A stretch of 64,000 bases of DNA, taken from NCBI GenBank assembly GCA_963842795.1, contig CAWJHV010000029.1:1-64000 (forward strand). The letters are read 5' to 3'. Below are positions 43,326 through 52,224 of the stretch, one piece after another. The position numbers and the translations under genes are program-made. The DNA comes from WHSW01 sp963842795. Its GTDB lineage: Bacteria; Actinomycetota; Thermoleophilia; Solirubrobacterales; 70-9. Under the pieces are notes generated by a model. It was not told the DNA's origin. It searched no databases and worked only from the letters and a program-made list of their open reading frames with translations. Every line of letters starts with the position of its first letter. Positions within the stretch are counted from its first letter, which is position 1.

Positions 43326-44297
43326 ATGACTGTGCTCGCCGACACCCTGACCCGAAGCCCCTGGGAGACGGACGACGAGGCGCGGGTGCTCGCGCTCGCC
43401 CAGGCGGGCGACGAGCGGGCCTTCCGCGAGCTGGTCGAGCCGCACCGGCGAGCTCTGGAGGTTCACGCGTACCGGATGCTCGGCTCGCCGCAGGACGCCG
43501 AGGACATCGTCCAGGAGACGCTGATGCGGGCGTGGGCGTCGCTGGAGAGCTTCGAGCGCAGGGCGTCGATCGAGACCTGGCTCTACCGGATCGCTACGAA
43601 TGCGTGCCTGGACGAGCTCGAGCGGCGGCCGAAACGGCCCGAGCCCGTCTACCCGTATCCGGACGAGCGCCTGCTCGAGGCCGAGACCCCGGTCGTCGAT
43701 CCCGCGGCGCGCTACGCGATGCGCGAGGGGATCGAGCTCGCCTTCCTGACGGCGATCCAGCGCCTCCCCGGCCGCCAGCGCGCGATCCTGATCCTCCGCG
43801 ACGTGCTCGGCTGGACCGCCGGCGAGGTCGCGCACCTGCTCGAGTCGACCGTGGCGGCGGTCAACTCGGGCCTGCAGCGGGCGCGTGCGACGATCGACGC
43901 CGAGCTGCCGGCCGAGTCGCCGACCGCCGCCGCGCCCTCGCAGCGCGAGCTGCTCTACGAGTACGTCGACGCCTGGGAACGCGCCGACGTCGACGGCCTG
44001 GTCGCGCTGCTGCGCGAAGACGCCGTGATCCGGATGCCGCCGCAGCCCTCGCTCGTCGGCGACCGCGCGATCGCGGAGTTCTTCGCCAGGACGTCGCCGT
44101 GCAACACCGGCGCGCAGGTCTCCGCCACCTCGACCGCGTGGGCCAACGGCCGGCTGGCGGTCGTGATGCATCGAACGCTCGAGGACGGCACGTACGAGGC
44201 CCACGGGGTTCTGCTGTTCGAGCTCGAGGGCGACGAGGTCGTCGCGATGGACGCGTTCATCGACCCCGGGCTCGTGGCGCTGTTCGAGCGCGACTGA
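43326..44297 (+). CDS. ECF-type RNA polymerase sigma factor with C-terminal SnoaL-like domain (TIGR02960-like)
   Basis: 323 residues from ATG 43326 (GTG 43320 also in frame). Region 2 (AFRELVEPHRRALEVHAYRMLGSPQDAEDIVQETLMRAW, about 33-70) and region 4 (LPGRQRAILILRDVLGWTAGEVAHLLESTVAAVNSGLQRAR, about 150-190) are followed by an NTF2-like domain (LLYEYVDAWERADVDGLVALLREDAVIRMPP to the end). This matches the SigG/TIGR02960 layout, in which the C-terminal domain can replace a separate anti-sigma factor. Divergent from the DHA2 exporter, its likely target, along with itself. Confidence 0.92.
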   Translation: MTVLADTLTRSPWETDDEARVLALAQAGDERAFRELVEPHRRALEVHAYRMLGSPQDAEDIVQETLMRAWASLESFERRASIETWLYRIATNACLDELERRPKRPEPVYPYPDERLLEAETPVVDPAARYAMREGIELAFLTAIQRLPGRQRAILILRDVLGWTAGEVAHLLESTVAAVNSGLQRARATIDAELPAESPTAAAPSQRELLYEYVDAWERADVDGLVALLREDAVIRMPPQPSLVGDRAIAEFFARTSPCNTGAQVSATSTAWANGRLAVVMHRTLEDGTYEAHGVLLFELEGDEVVAMDAFIDPGLVALFERD

Positions 44298-44318
44298 CCC
44301 GCGCGCGCTCGGGCGCGG

Positions 44319-45293
44319 CTACCGACGCGGGGCGCGCCCGCGGATCCGGGCGCGCGTCTTGGCCACCGTCTCGACGCCCACCTTGTCCGTGGCCTCCGCC
44401 GTGATCCGCAGCTTCACCCGGCGGTTTCGCGGCAGCTCGCGCAGCCTGTGCTTCAGTCGTCCCGGGTAAGCGAGCTTGAACCGGCCGAGCTGACCGGAGT
44501 TCACCGTGTTGGTGACGGGGCGCAGCGCGATCGCGGTCTTCGAGCCGGATCCCGGCACGATCGCACTCCCCTCGACCGTGACGCCCGCGCGGGTCGAGGA
44601 CCCGACGACCACCCGCGCCGCACGGCGCCCGGCGTCGGCGTGCGCGTCGAGCTGGATTCGCGGACAGGCGGTGTGGACACGCTTGGAGCGCGGACAGGCG
44701 TCCTGGGTCGCATCGCCGAACCCGTCCCCGTCGGAGTCCTTCTCGACTATGGCCGTTGCGGGGGACTGCAGACCCGCCTCCTGCTGGAACGTCCCGGTCT
44801 GTCCGGGATCGAGCGGGTTGTCCGTCACGGCAATCACGTCATCGTCGTTGTTGGTCACGCAGAGGAACTGGCCCTGCGAGCCGACGCTGGACAGCGCGAT
44901 CGTCTGCCCGGCCTCGATCGGGATCTTGGTGGCGAAGGTGTTGAGACCGGTCTTGATCATCTCGGTGGGGCCGGGCCCCAGCATCGCCCACTGCTCCCCG
45001 CCCCCACCGGTGCCCGTCATGTCAGCCACGAACAGGCGCTGCGGAAACGGCTGGGTGGAAGCACTGATGTTCACCGTCCACGACGTAATCACGCCGTTGA
45101 AGGGAGCCGCCGCGTTGGTCGACTCGCCCGAGACCGCGGTCGGGAGAATCGTGCCCGAGTTGAACGCCTGTGGAAGCGTGCCGGAGCAGTTACTCCCGAC
45201 GGGCGCGGACTCCTGAGCGCCGGCGGTCGCCGGTAGCGCAGCGAGCAGCGCAAAGCTTGCGAACGCGACACCGATCAGCCCCCTCGCCGGCAT
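44319..45293 (-). CDS. Secreted protein with thrombospondin-3-like calcium motif
   Basis: 324 residues from ATG 45293. The signal peptide is cleaved near TAGAQ. The mature protein has a beta-rich domain with cysteines (GSNCSGTL, FLCVTNNDDD), then a thrombospondin type 3-like segment KDSDGDGFGDATQDACP (about residue 188) that usually binds Ca2+. A basic beta-rich tail follows (KLRITAEATDKVG, ending RARIRGRAPRR). Probably an exported wall-associated protein of unknown role. The basic tail is reminiscent of the propeller proteins at 8.4-11 kb but not homologous at a glance. Confidence 0.85.
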   Translation of the reverse strand: MPARGLIGVAFASFALLAALPATAGAQESAPVGSNCSGTLPQAFNSGTILPTAVSGESTNAAAPFNGVITSWTVNISASTQPFPQRLFVADMTGTGGGGEQWAMLGPGPTEMIKTGLNTFATKIPIEAGQTIALSSVGSQGQFLCVTNNDDDVIAVTDNPLDPGQTGTFQQEAGLQSPATAIVEKDSDGDGFGDATQDACPRSKRVHTACPRIQLDAHADAGRRAARVVVGSSTRAGVTVEGSAIVPGSGSKTAIALRPVTNTVNSGQLGRFKLAYPGRLKHRLRELPRNRRVKLRITAEATDKVGVETVAKTRARIRGRAPRR

Positions 45294-45316
45294 GACGCGG
45301 GCAGGCTATCACCGCG

Positions 45317-46121
45317 TCAGGCGCGGGCAATCAGGATTCGGAACTCGTTCTCGAGGCTGTATCGGCCGTCCGCGGTGCGCTTGTCGACGAACGCGTCGAC
45401 GATCTGCCGGCGCATGTCCGGCTCGCCCTCGGGCCCGACCAGCACCGAGACACCGCCCGCGGCCATCATCCCGCGGCCGAGCGCATCCTCGTCCGCGAAG
45501 TCGTAGGCCCAGGTCACGTCGAACGCCGTCTCCGACTCGAGCCCGGCCGCGGTCGCCAGTTCCTCGAGGACGCCCGGCTTCGAGAGCTCGGTCCGCGCCG
45601 GCTGGTCCGGCGGCGGGGGCGGCATGTACGGACGCACGAGCGCCTTCATCACCTCGATGTCGCTGTGCTCGGGCTCCCCCCACACCTGGATCACAACCGG
45701 AGCTCCCGGCTTCGCGACCCGGCCCGCCTCCCGCAGCGCGGCCACGATGTCGGAGGCGAAGAAGAACGAGTTGAAGCCGGCGACGAGGTCGAAGCTGTCG
45801 TCGGCGAACGGCAGCGCCTCCATGTCGCCCACCTGGAGATCGGCGTCGGGAAGGCGGCGGTGGGCGATCTCGATCAGCGCCTCCGACGCATCGAGCCCGC
45901 TGACGCTCGCGCCGCGCTCGGCGGCGAGCTTGAGGAAGGCGCCGGAGCCGCAACCGATGTCGAGCACCCGATCGCCGGCCTCGATGCCCGACGCGCGCGA
46001 GCGCCGCCTCGTAGGTCGGCGCCTGCTGGTCCTCGTTCGCCGCCCAGTCCTCGGGCCGCGCGCCCCACAGCGGCCCCCACTGCTCCGCGCTCCCGGTGAT
46101 CTGCTTCGTCGTGGTCGTCAT
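45317..46121 (-). pseudogene. SAM methyltransferase broken by a 1-base insertion
   Basis: ATG 46121, with GAGGAGGAC ahead of it, opens MTTTTKQITGSAEQWGPLWG to YEAALARVG. The remaining frame holds a complete class I methyltransferase core: MLDIGCGSGAFLKLAAERGA (SAM loop), DLQVGDMEALPFADDSFDLV, then a C-terminal region to IARA at 45317. Removing one C from the CCC at 45987-45989 (plus strand) joins them as RVGIEAGDRVLDIGCG. It is divergent from a PadR regulator across a large palindrome, so it is probably PadR-controlled. Mutation or sequencing error is unresolved. Confidence 0.85.
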
Positions 46122-46141
46122 GTCCGTCCTCCTCGAAGAAT

Positions 46142-46182
46142 AAGCTACGTTTCATAGCTAATATAACTATGGAGCATAGCTT
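46142..46182. promoter_or_regulatory. 41-bp interrupted palindrome, candidate PadR operator
   Basis: AAGCTA (46142-46147) and TAGCTT (46177-46182) are the outer arms. CATAG (46153-46157) and CTATG (46167-46171) are nested inside. The segment is AT-rich in otherwise GC-rich DNA and fills the 60-base gap between the divergent methyltransferase and PadR genes. Confidence 0.65.
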
Positions 46183-46715
46183 TGTCAAGAAATGAGCTCA
46201 CCCTGTTCTCGTACGAGATCCTCGGCCTGGTCGGCCGCGACGGCGCGGCGCCGCACGACCTGCGGCGGATGGTCGAGAACGGGCGCATGCTCGCGTGGGC
46301 CGGCGAGAGCCAGTACTACTCGGAGCCGAAGCGGCTGGCGAAGCTCGGGTACCTGGACGCCCGTCGCGAGCCCGGGATGACCCGCGAGCGAACCGTCTAC
46401 ACGCTCACCGACAAGGGCCTCGAGGCGCTGCGCGAGTACGCGCGGACGCCGGTCCACCTCACCCCGGTGAAGAGCGAGCCGCTACTGCGCCTGCTGATCG
46501 CCGACCTGGTCGGAGAGGAGGTGACGCGGGAGAGCATGCTGACCCTGCGCGCCGACCTCGCCGAGCTCTCCGCCCGGCTCGACGCGGCCGAGGCCGGCGC
46601 CGAGACCCTCCCCCACCGACGCAAGTACCTGCTGCTCGTGAACGGGTTCCTGCGGGAGCTGCTGGAGCTCCACGGCGAGCTGGTCGACGAGGTCGAGCGG
46701 GAGTTCGCGGGCTAG
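46182..46715 (+). CDS. PadR-family transcriptional regulator
   Basis: 177 residues from TTG 46182, the only start codon available in this frame before the conserved LTLFSYEILGLVGRDGAAPHDL. The winged helix continues SQYYSEPKRLAKLGYLDARRE, then RTVYTLTDKGLEALREYARTP. A helical C-terminal dimerisation domain (TLRADLAELSARLDAAEAG, LLLVNGFLRELLELHGELVDEVE) follows, as in PadR-like/Vir-type regulators. The start lies at the edge of the palindrome at 46142-46182, so self-repression is likely. Probably controls the divergent methyltransferase. Confidence 0.88.
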   Translation: MSRNELTLFSYEILGLVGRDGAAPHDLRRMVENGRMLAWAGESQYYSEPKRLAKLGYLDARREPGMTRERTVYTLTDKGLEALREYARTPVHLTPVKSEPLLRLLIADLVGEEVTRESMLTLRADLAELSARLDAAEAGAETLPHRRKYLLLVNGFLRELLELHGELVDEVEREFAG

Positions 46716-46854
46716 CGGGAGTGAATCCGCAAGGTCCATGGTTCGAAGCCCGCGCTGGCGACCTACGCGAAGGCAGCAGCGAGCACGGCCGGCAAGGCTT
46801 GGGGCGTCCCGATCATATGAGCGCTTGGGCTGCCCCCGGTCCGGGTACCCGCGA

Positions 46855-47223
46855 ATGATGACCGCCGCCCAGGAACTCATGCAGCTTGAGCGAGCGGGCT
46901 GGGAGGCGCTGTCAACCAGTGGCGAGGAGGCCGGTCGCTTCTACGCCGAGAACCTGGCCGCGGACGTGCTGATGCTCCTTCCGGGCGGCATGATCCTCGA
47001 CGACCGCGAGGCGGTCATTGAATCGATGGGCGGCGCGCCGTGGGTCTCGTTCGAGCTCACCGACGAGCGGGTCCTCCGGCTCGGCGAGGGGTTCGCCGTG
47101 GTTGCCTACCGGGCGACCGCTCAGCGCGAGGGCGGCGAGCCATATTCAGCGCTCTTCAACAGCACCTACGTTCGCGAGGACGGCGCCTGGCGGCTCGCGC
47201 TTCACCAGCAGACTCCGATCTGA
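46855..47223 (+). CDS. DUF4440/NTF2-like protein
   Basis: 122 residues from ATG 46855. It has the DUF4440 (SnoaL-like) pattern: AQELMQLERAGWEALSTSGEEAGRFYAENLAADVLMLLPGG, LDDREAVIESMGGAPWVSFELTDERVL, then FAVVAYRATAQREGGEPYSALFNSTYVREDGAWRLALHQQTP. Small cytosolic protein, function unassigned. It is the first gene of a region (46.8-57 kb) whose layout is looser than the rest. The 240 bases after it hold nothing I recognise. Confidence 0.85.
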   Translation: MMTAAQELMQLERAGWEALSTSGEEAGRFYAENLAADVLMLLPGGMILDDREAVIESMGGAPWVSFELTDERVLRLGEGFAVVAYRATAQREGGEPYSALFNSTYVREDGAWRLALHQQTPI

Positions 47224-47461
47224 GTCGCGACGGCCGGGCCACTTTCGCGTCGCCGCCCGGCGTGGCCACACGCCAGTCTTACTCGCGGGGCCCGAACGCG
47301 ACGAGTGGGTTCACCTCGATGAGTCTGCGGCGGGCGGACTCCGAGCCGTCCTACCGAAAGCCCGCTCGATCAGGACAGCTCTGCTGAGCGGCCGGGCATC
47401 CCATCCCCCGGTCGAGCTGTCGGATGGGCGCACGGCCCAATCTCCGCCTCAGGCCCACGTG

Positions 47462-47914
47462 ATGCCGTCGGCTCGGCTCGTCAACATCGGCGAGCGTTTG
47501 CATCCCACCCGACACTACCGCGCGCATCTGCGGTCCGCCGTGGCGGCGAGCGCGGCGCCGTACGGCTACACGCTGACGATCTGGACGTCGGGCGCCGTGG
47601 CCAGCCACGAGCGGGGCCTGCCAACGACACCAGACGCGCTGCTGTTCCTGCTCGGCGCGGTGCTCGGCTTCGGGGTCACGGCCGCGATCGCCTACGGCCG
47701 GCCGACGGAGATCTTCGCCTCGAAGGAACACGGGATGGTGCGCCTCTGGGGAGGCTTTCACCTGGTCTCGGTCGGGCTCGCGATCGCCGCCTCCTCCGTG
47801 GTGGTCGCAGCGACCGACGGTTGGCTTGCCTGGCCGCTGGTCGGGCTGGTCGCCACCTCGACCTACCTGCTGGTGATCGCGGGCCAGTTTACGATCGCCG
47901 ACTCGCGCGGCTGA
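47462..47914 (+). CDS. Hypothetical membrane protein, about four helices
   Basis: 150 residues from ATG 47462 (an adjacent GTG at 47459 is in frame). Hydrophobic segments occur at about 65-80 (DALLFLLGAVLGFGVTAAIA), 95-118 (GGFHLVSVGLAIAASSVVVA) and 123-145 (LAWPLVGLVATSTYLLVIAG), plus a weaker one near 38-52 (YGYTLTIWTSGAV). The phrase APYGYTLTIWTSGAV is one I associate with small actinobacterial membrane proteins, with no known role. An open frame extends upstream to 47018 but overlaps the DUF4440 gene and is low complexity. Confidence 0.75.
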   Translation: MPSARLVNIGERLHPTRHYRAHLRSAVAASAAPYGYTLTIWTSGAVASHERGLPTTPDALLFLLGAVLGFGVTAAIAYGRPTEIFASKEHGMVRLWGGFHLVSVGLAIAASSVVVAATDGWLAWPLVGLVATSTYLLVIAGQFTIADSRG

Positions 47915-48053
47915 CCGTCAGCCAGCGTGTGTAGGACCGCATTCGTCAGCGGCGGCCCATAGACGATGGGCGGACCTTGAAACCGCCCTTTCGCTCTGCG
48001 CGAAAGGCAGGCGGCTGGCCCAGCTCGCCGCCGAGCGGACGTAGGATCGATCC

Positions 48054-48842
48054 ATGCGTGTCGTGATGCCGCTTCCCGATCGCGACTTCGACACGACCGA
48101 AGTGGCCGTCCCTTGGCGGGTCCTTAGCGACCGTGGCCACGAGGTGGTTTTCGCCACCGAGCGTGGTGGCGCTTCCCCGGCGTGCGACCCGCGACTGCTC
48201 GCCGGCGTGCTGTTCGGTCGCCTCGGAGCGGACCCGGAGCCGATCGAGTTCTACGAGCAACTCGTCCGGTCGCCCGAGTTCCAGGCTCCGATCCCGTGGG
48301 GCGATATCGACCCGGAAGCCTTCGACGGGCTCCTGCTGCCCGGAGGGCACGCTCCCGGCATGCGCCAATACCTCGCAAGCACGGCGCTGCAGGAAAAGGT
48401 GGTCACCTACTGGCAACTCGACCGTCCCGTCGGCGCGATCTGCCACGGCGTCATCGTTCTCGCCCGCGCCACCGACCCGGCCACCGGGCGCAGCGTGATC
48501 GCTAACAAGCGCACGACGTGTCTCCCAAAGTTCATGGAGCGCGGCGCGTTCTACGCCACGGCCTGGAAGCTTGGGCGCTACTACCGCACCTACCCCGCGT
48601 ACGTCCAAGACGAGGTCATCGCGGGGCTCAACGATCCCGCGCAGTTCCTGCGCGGTCCCCGAAACACCAAGCGCGGCAGCGCCGGCGACCACCGCCATGC
48701 GTTCGTGGTCCAGGACGGGCACTACGTGTCGGCGCGTTGGCCAGGCGATGCGTACCTCTTCGCCGAGCGCTTCGACAAGCTCCTCACCCGTACCGAGCGA
48801 CGAGCTCCCGCGGAGAGGTCTCCCGGACCGACGAGGAGATGA
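48054..48842 (+). CDS. DJ-1/PfpI-family protein (class I amidotransferase-like)
   Basis: 262 residues from ATG 48054. The nucleophile elbow GAICHGV with Cys130, the LLLPGGHAPGM oxyanion segment (about 93) and MRVVMPLPDRDFDTTEVAVPW at the start fit the DJ-1/PfpI superfamily in its longer form (about 230-260 residues). Possible roles are glyoxalase III/deglycase-like, protease or chaperone; the exact one cannot be read. Stand-alone gene, convergent with the GDPD gene 32 bases away. Confidence 0.88.
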   Translation: MRVVMPLPDRDFDTTEVAVPWRVLSDRGHEVVFATERGGASPACDPRLLAGVLFGRLGADPEPIEFYEQLVRSPEFQAPIPWGDIDPEAFDGLLLPGGHAPGMRQYLASTALQEKVVTYWQLDRPVGAICHGVIVLARATDPATGRSVIANKRTTCLPKFMERGAFYATAWKLGRYYRTYPAYVQDEVIAGLNDPAQFLRGPRNTKRGSAGDHRHAFVVQDGHYVSARWPGDAYLFAERFDKLLTRTERRAPAERSPGPTRR

Positions 48843-48874
48843 CGCGTCGGTTTCGCGGTCAGTAGCGCCTCGAC

Positions 48875-49633
48875 TCATTTGAGGTCGCTGGTGCTGAGCG
48901 CCAACGCCGGGAGTCTCTCGGCGCCGGCGCGAAGCTCGTGAGGTCGGTCGGTGCCGATCGCGTCCGGGGCGAACTCGAGTACCCGGCCGAGGACCTCTGG
49001 GTGGTTCACCGTCCCGCTGTTGAGGCTCAGGCCGGCGTCCCGAAGCACGCCGACGAGTCGCTCGGTGAGCAGGAAGTGCTCGACTGAGATCCCATCCACG
49101 CCGGTCCGCAGAGCCCAGGAGGCGAGCGCTTCGGGCGCATAGTCGGCCCAGATCACGAGGCGCGAGAAGATCCCGTTCGCAGCCGCGACCGCGCATGCCT
49201 CGCCATGGAAGCTGATCAGCTCAACCCGGTCGCGGATCGGCTTCCCGCGGAGCCGGTCACAGAGAACCGTCGCGGTTCGGCGCGCGAGGGCGGGATCGGC
49301 GTGCGCCTTGACCTCGAGCTGCAGCGGAAGGTCCTCGGGGACCAGCTCGATCAGCTCTTCGAGCAGCAGCGGATGCTCGGTCGTCGGCCGTCCCGCGGGA
49401 TCACGGATGAGCGCCGAGCGGATCTCCGCGGCCGACGTCTGGTGCGCCCAGCCATCGAGCGTGGTCCCGAGCGGCAGCAACGGGTCGTGGAGCAGAACGA
49501 GCTCGCCGTCACGCGTCAGGCACACGTCGGTCTCGAGGCCTCCTACCGGGCCGCTCAGGGTGTGTCGAAGCGCGGCCGCGGAAGAGTCGGGACCGTAGTC
49601 GCGGCCGAGTCGATGCGCATAAAGCGGGGGCAG
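48875..49633 (-). CDS. Glycerophosphodiester phosphodiesterase-like protein, start unclear
   Basis: The GDPD fold is clear: an AHRLGRDYGPDSSAAAL N-terminal His motif, GGLETDVCLTRDGELVLLHD (metal and catalytic Glu-Asp-His), LPLQLEVKAHAD, ISFHGEACAVAAANG and GVDGISVEHFL. The enzyme hydrolyses glycerophosphodiesters to glycerol-3-phosphate and an alcohol. Odd: the first ATG, GTG or TTG in frame is GTG 49525, downstream of the essential first motif. The frame is open upstream only to a TGA near 49675, with CTG 49633 the best start candidate. Either CTG is used, or the start was lost. Confidence 0.75.
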   Translation of the reverse strand: MPPLYAHRLGRDYGPDSSAAALRHTLSGPVGGLETDVCLTRDGELVLLHDPLLPLGTTLDGWAHQTSAAEIRSALIRDPAGRPTTEHPLLLEELIELVPEDLPLQLEVKAHADPALARRTATVLCDRLRGKPIRDRVELISFHGEACAVAAANGIFSRLVIWADYAPEALASWALRTGVDGISVEHFLLTERLVGVLRDAGLSLNSGTVNHPEVLGRVLEFAPDAIGTDRPHELRAGAERLPALALSTSDLK

Positions 49634-49756
49634 TGCCGAGGCGATCTCCGATCCGCACCAATGGCATCACGATCACACGCGCGCGCTGTTAAGGACCTGG
49701 AAAGCGCGTGTTTTGCTGGTGTGAACGAACCGCCGTCGGCCCGTCGCCGCCCGCGG

Positions 49757-50569
49757 TCAATCGAGCGGACCGGAGACCAAGGCCCCGATCACCCGTTCAT
49801 GGCCGTCGATCGTCGGGGCGTCGATCAGCTCGAAGCCCTCGAAGCCGGCATGACGGGCCATCGCGTCCAGTCCTCCGGGCGTGAAGCCCCAGTAGACGAA
49901 ATCGTCATGGGCATAGACCTCTCCGGCCTCCGGGACCTCAACGGCCGCAGCGGAATCGAGAGCCCGATCCGTCGCCCCGTGCGTCTCGAGTAAGACCCGC
50001 CCGCCGTCGGCGAGGCGTCGGCGAAGGATCTTCAGCAGACCGAGGGGATTTTCGACCCGATGCAGGATTCCGAAGCAGAGGATGAGATCGAACGTCTCAT
50101 CGAGCTCGTCCAGATCGAATGCGTCGAGCCGTCTGTACTCGACCTCCGAGTCGAGCAGTTCCCGGATCGCGGCGAACCCCTCGCCCCCCTCGAGCTCGAC
50201 CCCCCACCGCGAGCTGATCCACTCCCGGTACTGCTCGTTGTCGACCGCGACGACCCGCTCCGCTCCGCGAGCCTCGGCGAGGAACGCATAGAAGCCGTCG
50301 AAGGTGCCGATGTCGAGCACGCTCAAGCCGCTGAAGTGCTCGGGCAGGACCGGGATCCGGTAGCGGTGGTCGCGGGCTATGCCTGGCGTGTAGACCTCGC
50401 CGGAGGGGTCGAGGGCGAAGGTGTGAAACCAGAGCGGGACGCGATCCAGGACGGCTCTGGCCGTGTCGGGATCGGCCTCGATCGGTATCAGATCCGCGAC
50501 CTCGCGCTCTGCGGCGGTTGGTTTGGGAGGGACCTCAAGGGGCACCGGAGGCTCTGCTGCGGCGGTCAT
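49757..50569 (-). CDS. SAM-dependent methyltransferase, CmoB-like (DUF1698)
   Basis: 270 residues from ATG 50569. VPLWFHTFALDPSGEVYTPGIARDHRYRIPVLPEHFSGLSVLDIGTFDGFYAFLAEARGAERVVAVDN combines a CmoB/DUF1698-type entry with the SAM-binding VLDIGTFDGF (about residue 85). LILCFGILHRVENPLGLLKILRRRLADGG is the following motif. CmoB makes tRNA wobble carboxymethoxyuridine, but this copy could act on other substrates; no cmoA neighbour is present. No operon partner on either side. Confidence 0.85.
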   Translation of the reverse strand: MTAAAEPPVPLEVPPKPTAAEREVADLIPIEADPDTARAVLDRVPLWFHTFALDPSGEVYTPGIARDHRYRIPVLPEHFSGLSVLDIGTFDGFYAFLAEARGAERVVAVDNEQYREWISSRWGVELEGGEGFAAIRELLDSEVEYRRLDAFDLDELDETFDLILCFGILHRVENPLGLLKILRRRLADGGRVLLETHGATDRALDSAAAVEVPEAGEVYAHDDFVYWGFTPGGLDAMARHAGFEGFELIDAPTIDGHERVIGALVSGPLD

Positions 50570-50833
50570 TCCCCCGAGCGGGGCCTCCCCCTCGTACCGC
50601 CCGGAGTTGGGCCGTGCTGTCCTCGGATCGTCGTTTGCAGCGATTTCGCTCTCCTTGATCGGGGTCCATCGAGACTAGCGACGTCAAGCTGGCCGAGCGA
50701 GGACGCAGGCCGCGGGCATTAGCCCCACGCAGTGCTCGAGCTACGCCGCCAGCGACGCGATTCGAAGGCTTTCTGCGCACGAGAAGGTGGTGATCGTGCC
50801 GAGCACCGACACCGCGGGTGTTAGCTTCCCGGC

Positions 50834-52039
50834 GTGTCTTCCGGGCTGTCGCTGCTCGAGCAATTCAAGCCGTTCCTTCGGTACGACTCGAACGAGGGCT
50901 ACTTCGCCGATTCGGCTGCCGAGATGACCGACGCCCCGGCAAACGCTCTTCTCAACTCCACTCGGGAGAGGATCGCCACCCCCGGCTCCGGGGAGCATGA
51001 CCTATCCCTGAAGTTCCTCGCCGCGGCCGGAAGCAAGTACCTGAACGGCAGCAACGTCGCAGAGGACGACCGGCTGGGCATCGAGGGGCAGGATTACCTC
51101 GGGCAATACCGGGCGATCCGCGCGAAGGACGAGAAGTACAGGAACGTGGTCTACGGGCGCGTAATCGAGGCGGACGGCGTTACATGGCTTCAGTACTGGT
51201 TCTGGTTCTTCAACAACGACCTGCGCGCGCTCGGCATCGGGCTGGGTCTTCATGAGGGCGACTGGGAGGGGATCGAGCTGCGGATGAGAGGCGAGGAACC
51301 GGATCTGGCCGTCTACGCGCAACATGGCTACGCCGAGGCGCGGGAGTGGACCCGCGTCAAGAAGCATGGGGAGCGCCCCGTGGTCTACGTCGCTCAGGGC
51401 TCGCACGCGTCGTACTTCGATGACGGAGCGCCCTTCACCCATTGGCATCTAACGGAGCACTTCATCGACCGTGCCGACGGTGAGGAGACTCCGGCGAGCG
51501 ACGTCACGCTCGAGGAAATCCCCGACCCCGCACCCGGGTGGGCCCTTTGGCCGGGGCGTTGGGGCGACACCGAGAAGCCGCAGACCGGGCCTGATGTGTA
51601 TCTGGAGCTCTCTTCGACAAGCCCGACGGGTCCCGGCAGCAAGGACCATTGGAGCGATCCCGCCTGCCTACTGCGCGCGGCCGAGCGAGTGGGACGCGCT
51701 CCCGGCGCCGTGCGCGCTCCGCCGCGCCTAGCGCCGCCGCCACCACCGGAACCCAAACTCGAGGCGCGGGAGGAGGGTGGCCGCCTGCGCATCGGCTACA
51801 CCGCCGCGCCCGCGAAGGACGAGCAACGGCCGACTCACCTGCTGGTGACGGTGAACTCGCCGGACGATCCATTCCCCCCGACGACCTTCAGGCTCGAGCT
51901 CGAGGACGAACAAGGGACCGTGGAGATCCCGCTGGACGTCGACCCCGCGCACTCCTACGAGCTCCGCGCGAGCACCATGGCCCCGGATGGTGCCCTGTCG
52001 CGACCGGTGCCGGCCGAGGTCGCTCCGCAGGCGGGATAG
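50834..52039 (+). CDS. Vps62-like (DUF946-type) protein
   Basis: 401 residues from GTG 50834. The core motif set is FKPFLRYDSNEGYFADSA at the N terminus, WLQYWFWFFNND (about 118), HEGDWEGIELRM (about 138), ERPVVYVAQGSHASYF (about 180) and WALWPGRWGDT (about 236). It matches the Vps62/DUF946 family known from fungi, plants and scattered bacteria. A proline hinge (PPRLAPPPPPEPK, about 300) leads to a C-terminal fibronectin-III-like domain (RLRIGYTAAPAKDEQ to the end). No signal peptide is evident. The bacterial function is unknown. Confidence 0.82.
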   Translation: MSSGLSLLEQFKPFLRYDSNEGYFADSAAEMTDAPANALLNSTRERIATPGSGEHDLSLKFLAAAGSKYLNGSNVAEDDRLGIEGQDYLGQYRAIRAKDEKYRNVVYGRVIEADGVTWLQYWFWFFNNDLRALGIGLGLHEGDWEGIELRMRGEEPDLAVYAQHGYAEAREWTRVKKHGERPVVYVAQGSHASYFDDGAPFTHWHLTEHFIDRADGEETPASDVTLEEIPDPAPGWALWPGRWGDTEKPQTGPDVYLELSSTSPTGPGSKDHWSDPACLLRAAERVGRAPGAVRAPPRLAPPPPPEPKLEAREEGGRLRIGYTAAPAKDEQRPTHLLVTVNSPDDPFPPTTFRLELEDEQGTVEIPLDVDPAHSYELRASTMAPDGALSRPVPAEVAPQAG

Positions 52040-52084
52040 CTCAGCCGGACGCCGGGTAGGTCCTGAGCGCTTCGCGCCTCGGAC

Positions 52085-52224
52085 CTACTCCTTGATCTCG
52101 AGATCGAGGTTGACCGCGCCCTCCGGGCATCTGTCGAGCAACCTCGCGACGATCTCGCCGACCAGCAGCCGCACCCTGCGCGGAAGCAGGAGGTCGTATG
52201 AGCCGACGGCGCGTCGACCTCGTC
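52085..52224 (-). pseudogene. Fragment of the RsbW-like gene at 56590-57051
   Basis: This stretch repeats 56771-56907 at nearly every base. It encodes RVRLLVGEIVARLLDRCPEG and AVNLDLEIKE in the same orientation, then hits TAG at 52085-52087, where the full gene continues DSARIDIAETAGD. An indel also breaks the frame upstream. It is a decayed partial copy, not a working gene. Confidence 0.8.

Noticed and set aside
47018..47461. N-terminal extension of the membrane protein at 47462
   Set aside because: The extension is a shadow of the DUF4440 gene followed by Ser/Arg/Pro-rich filler with no family pattern.
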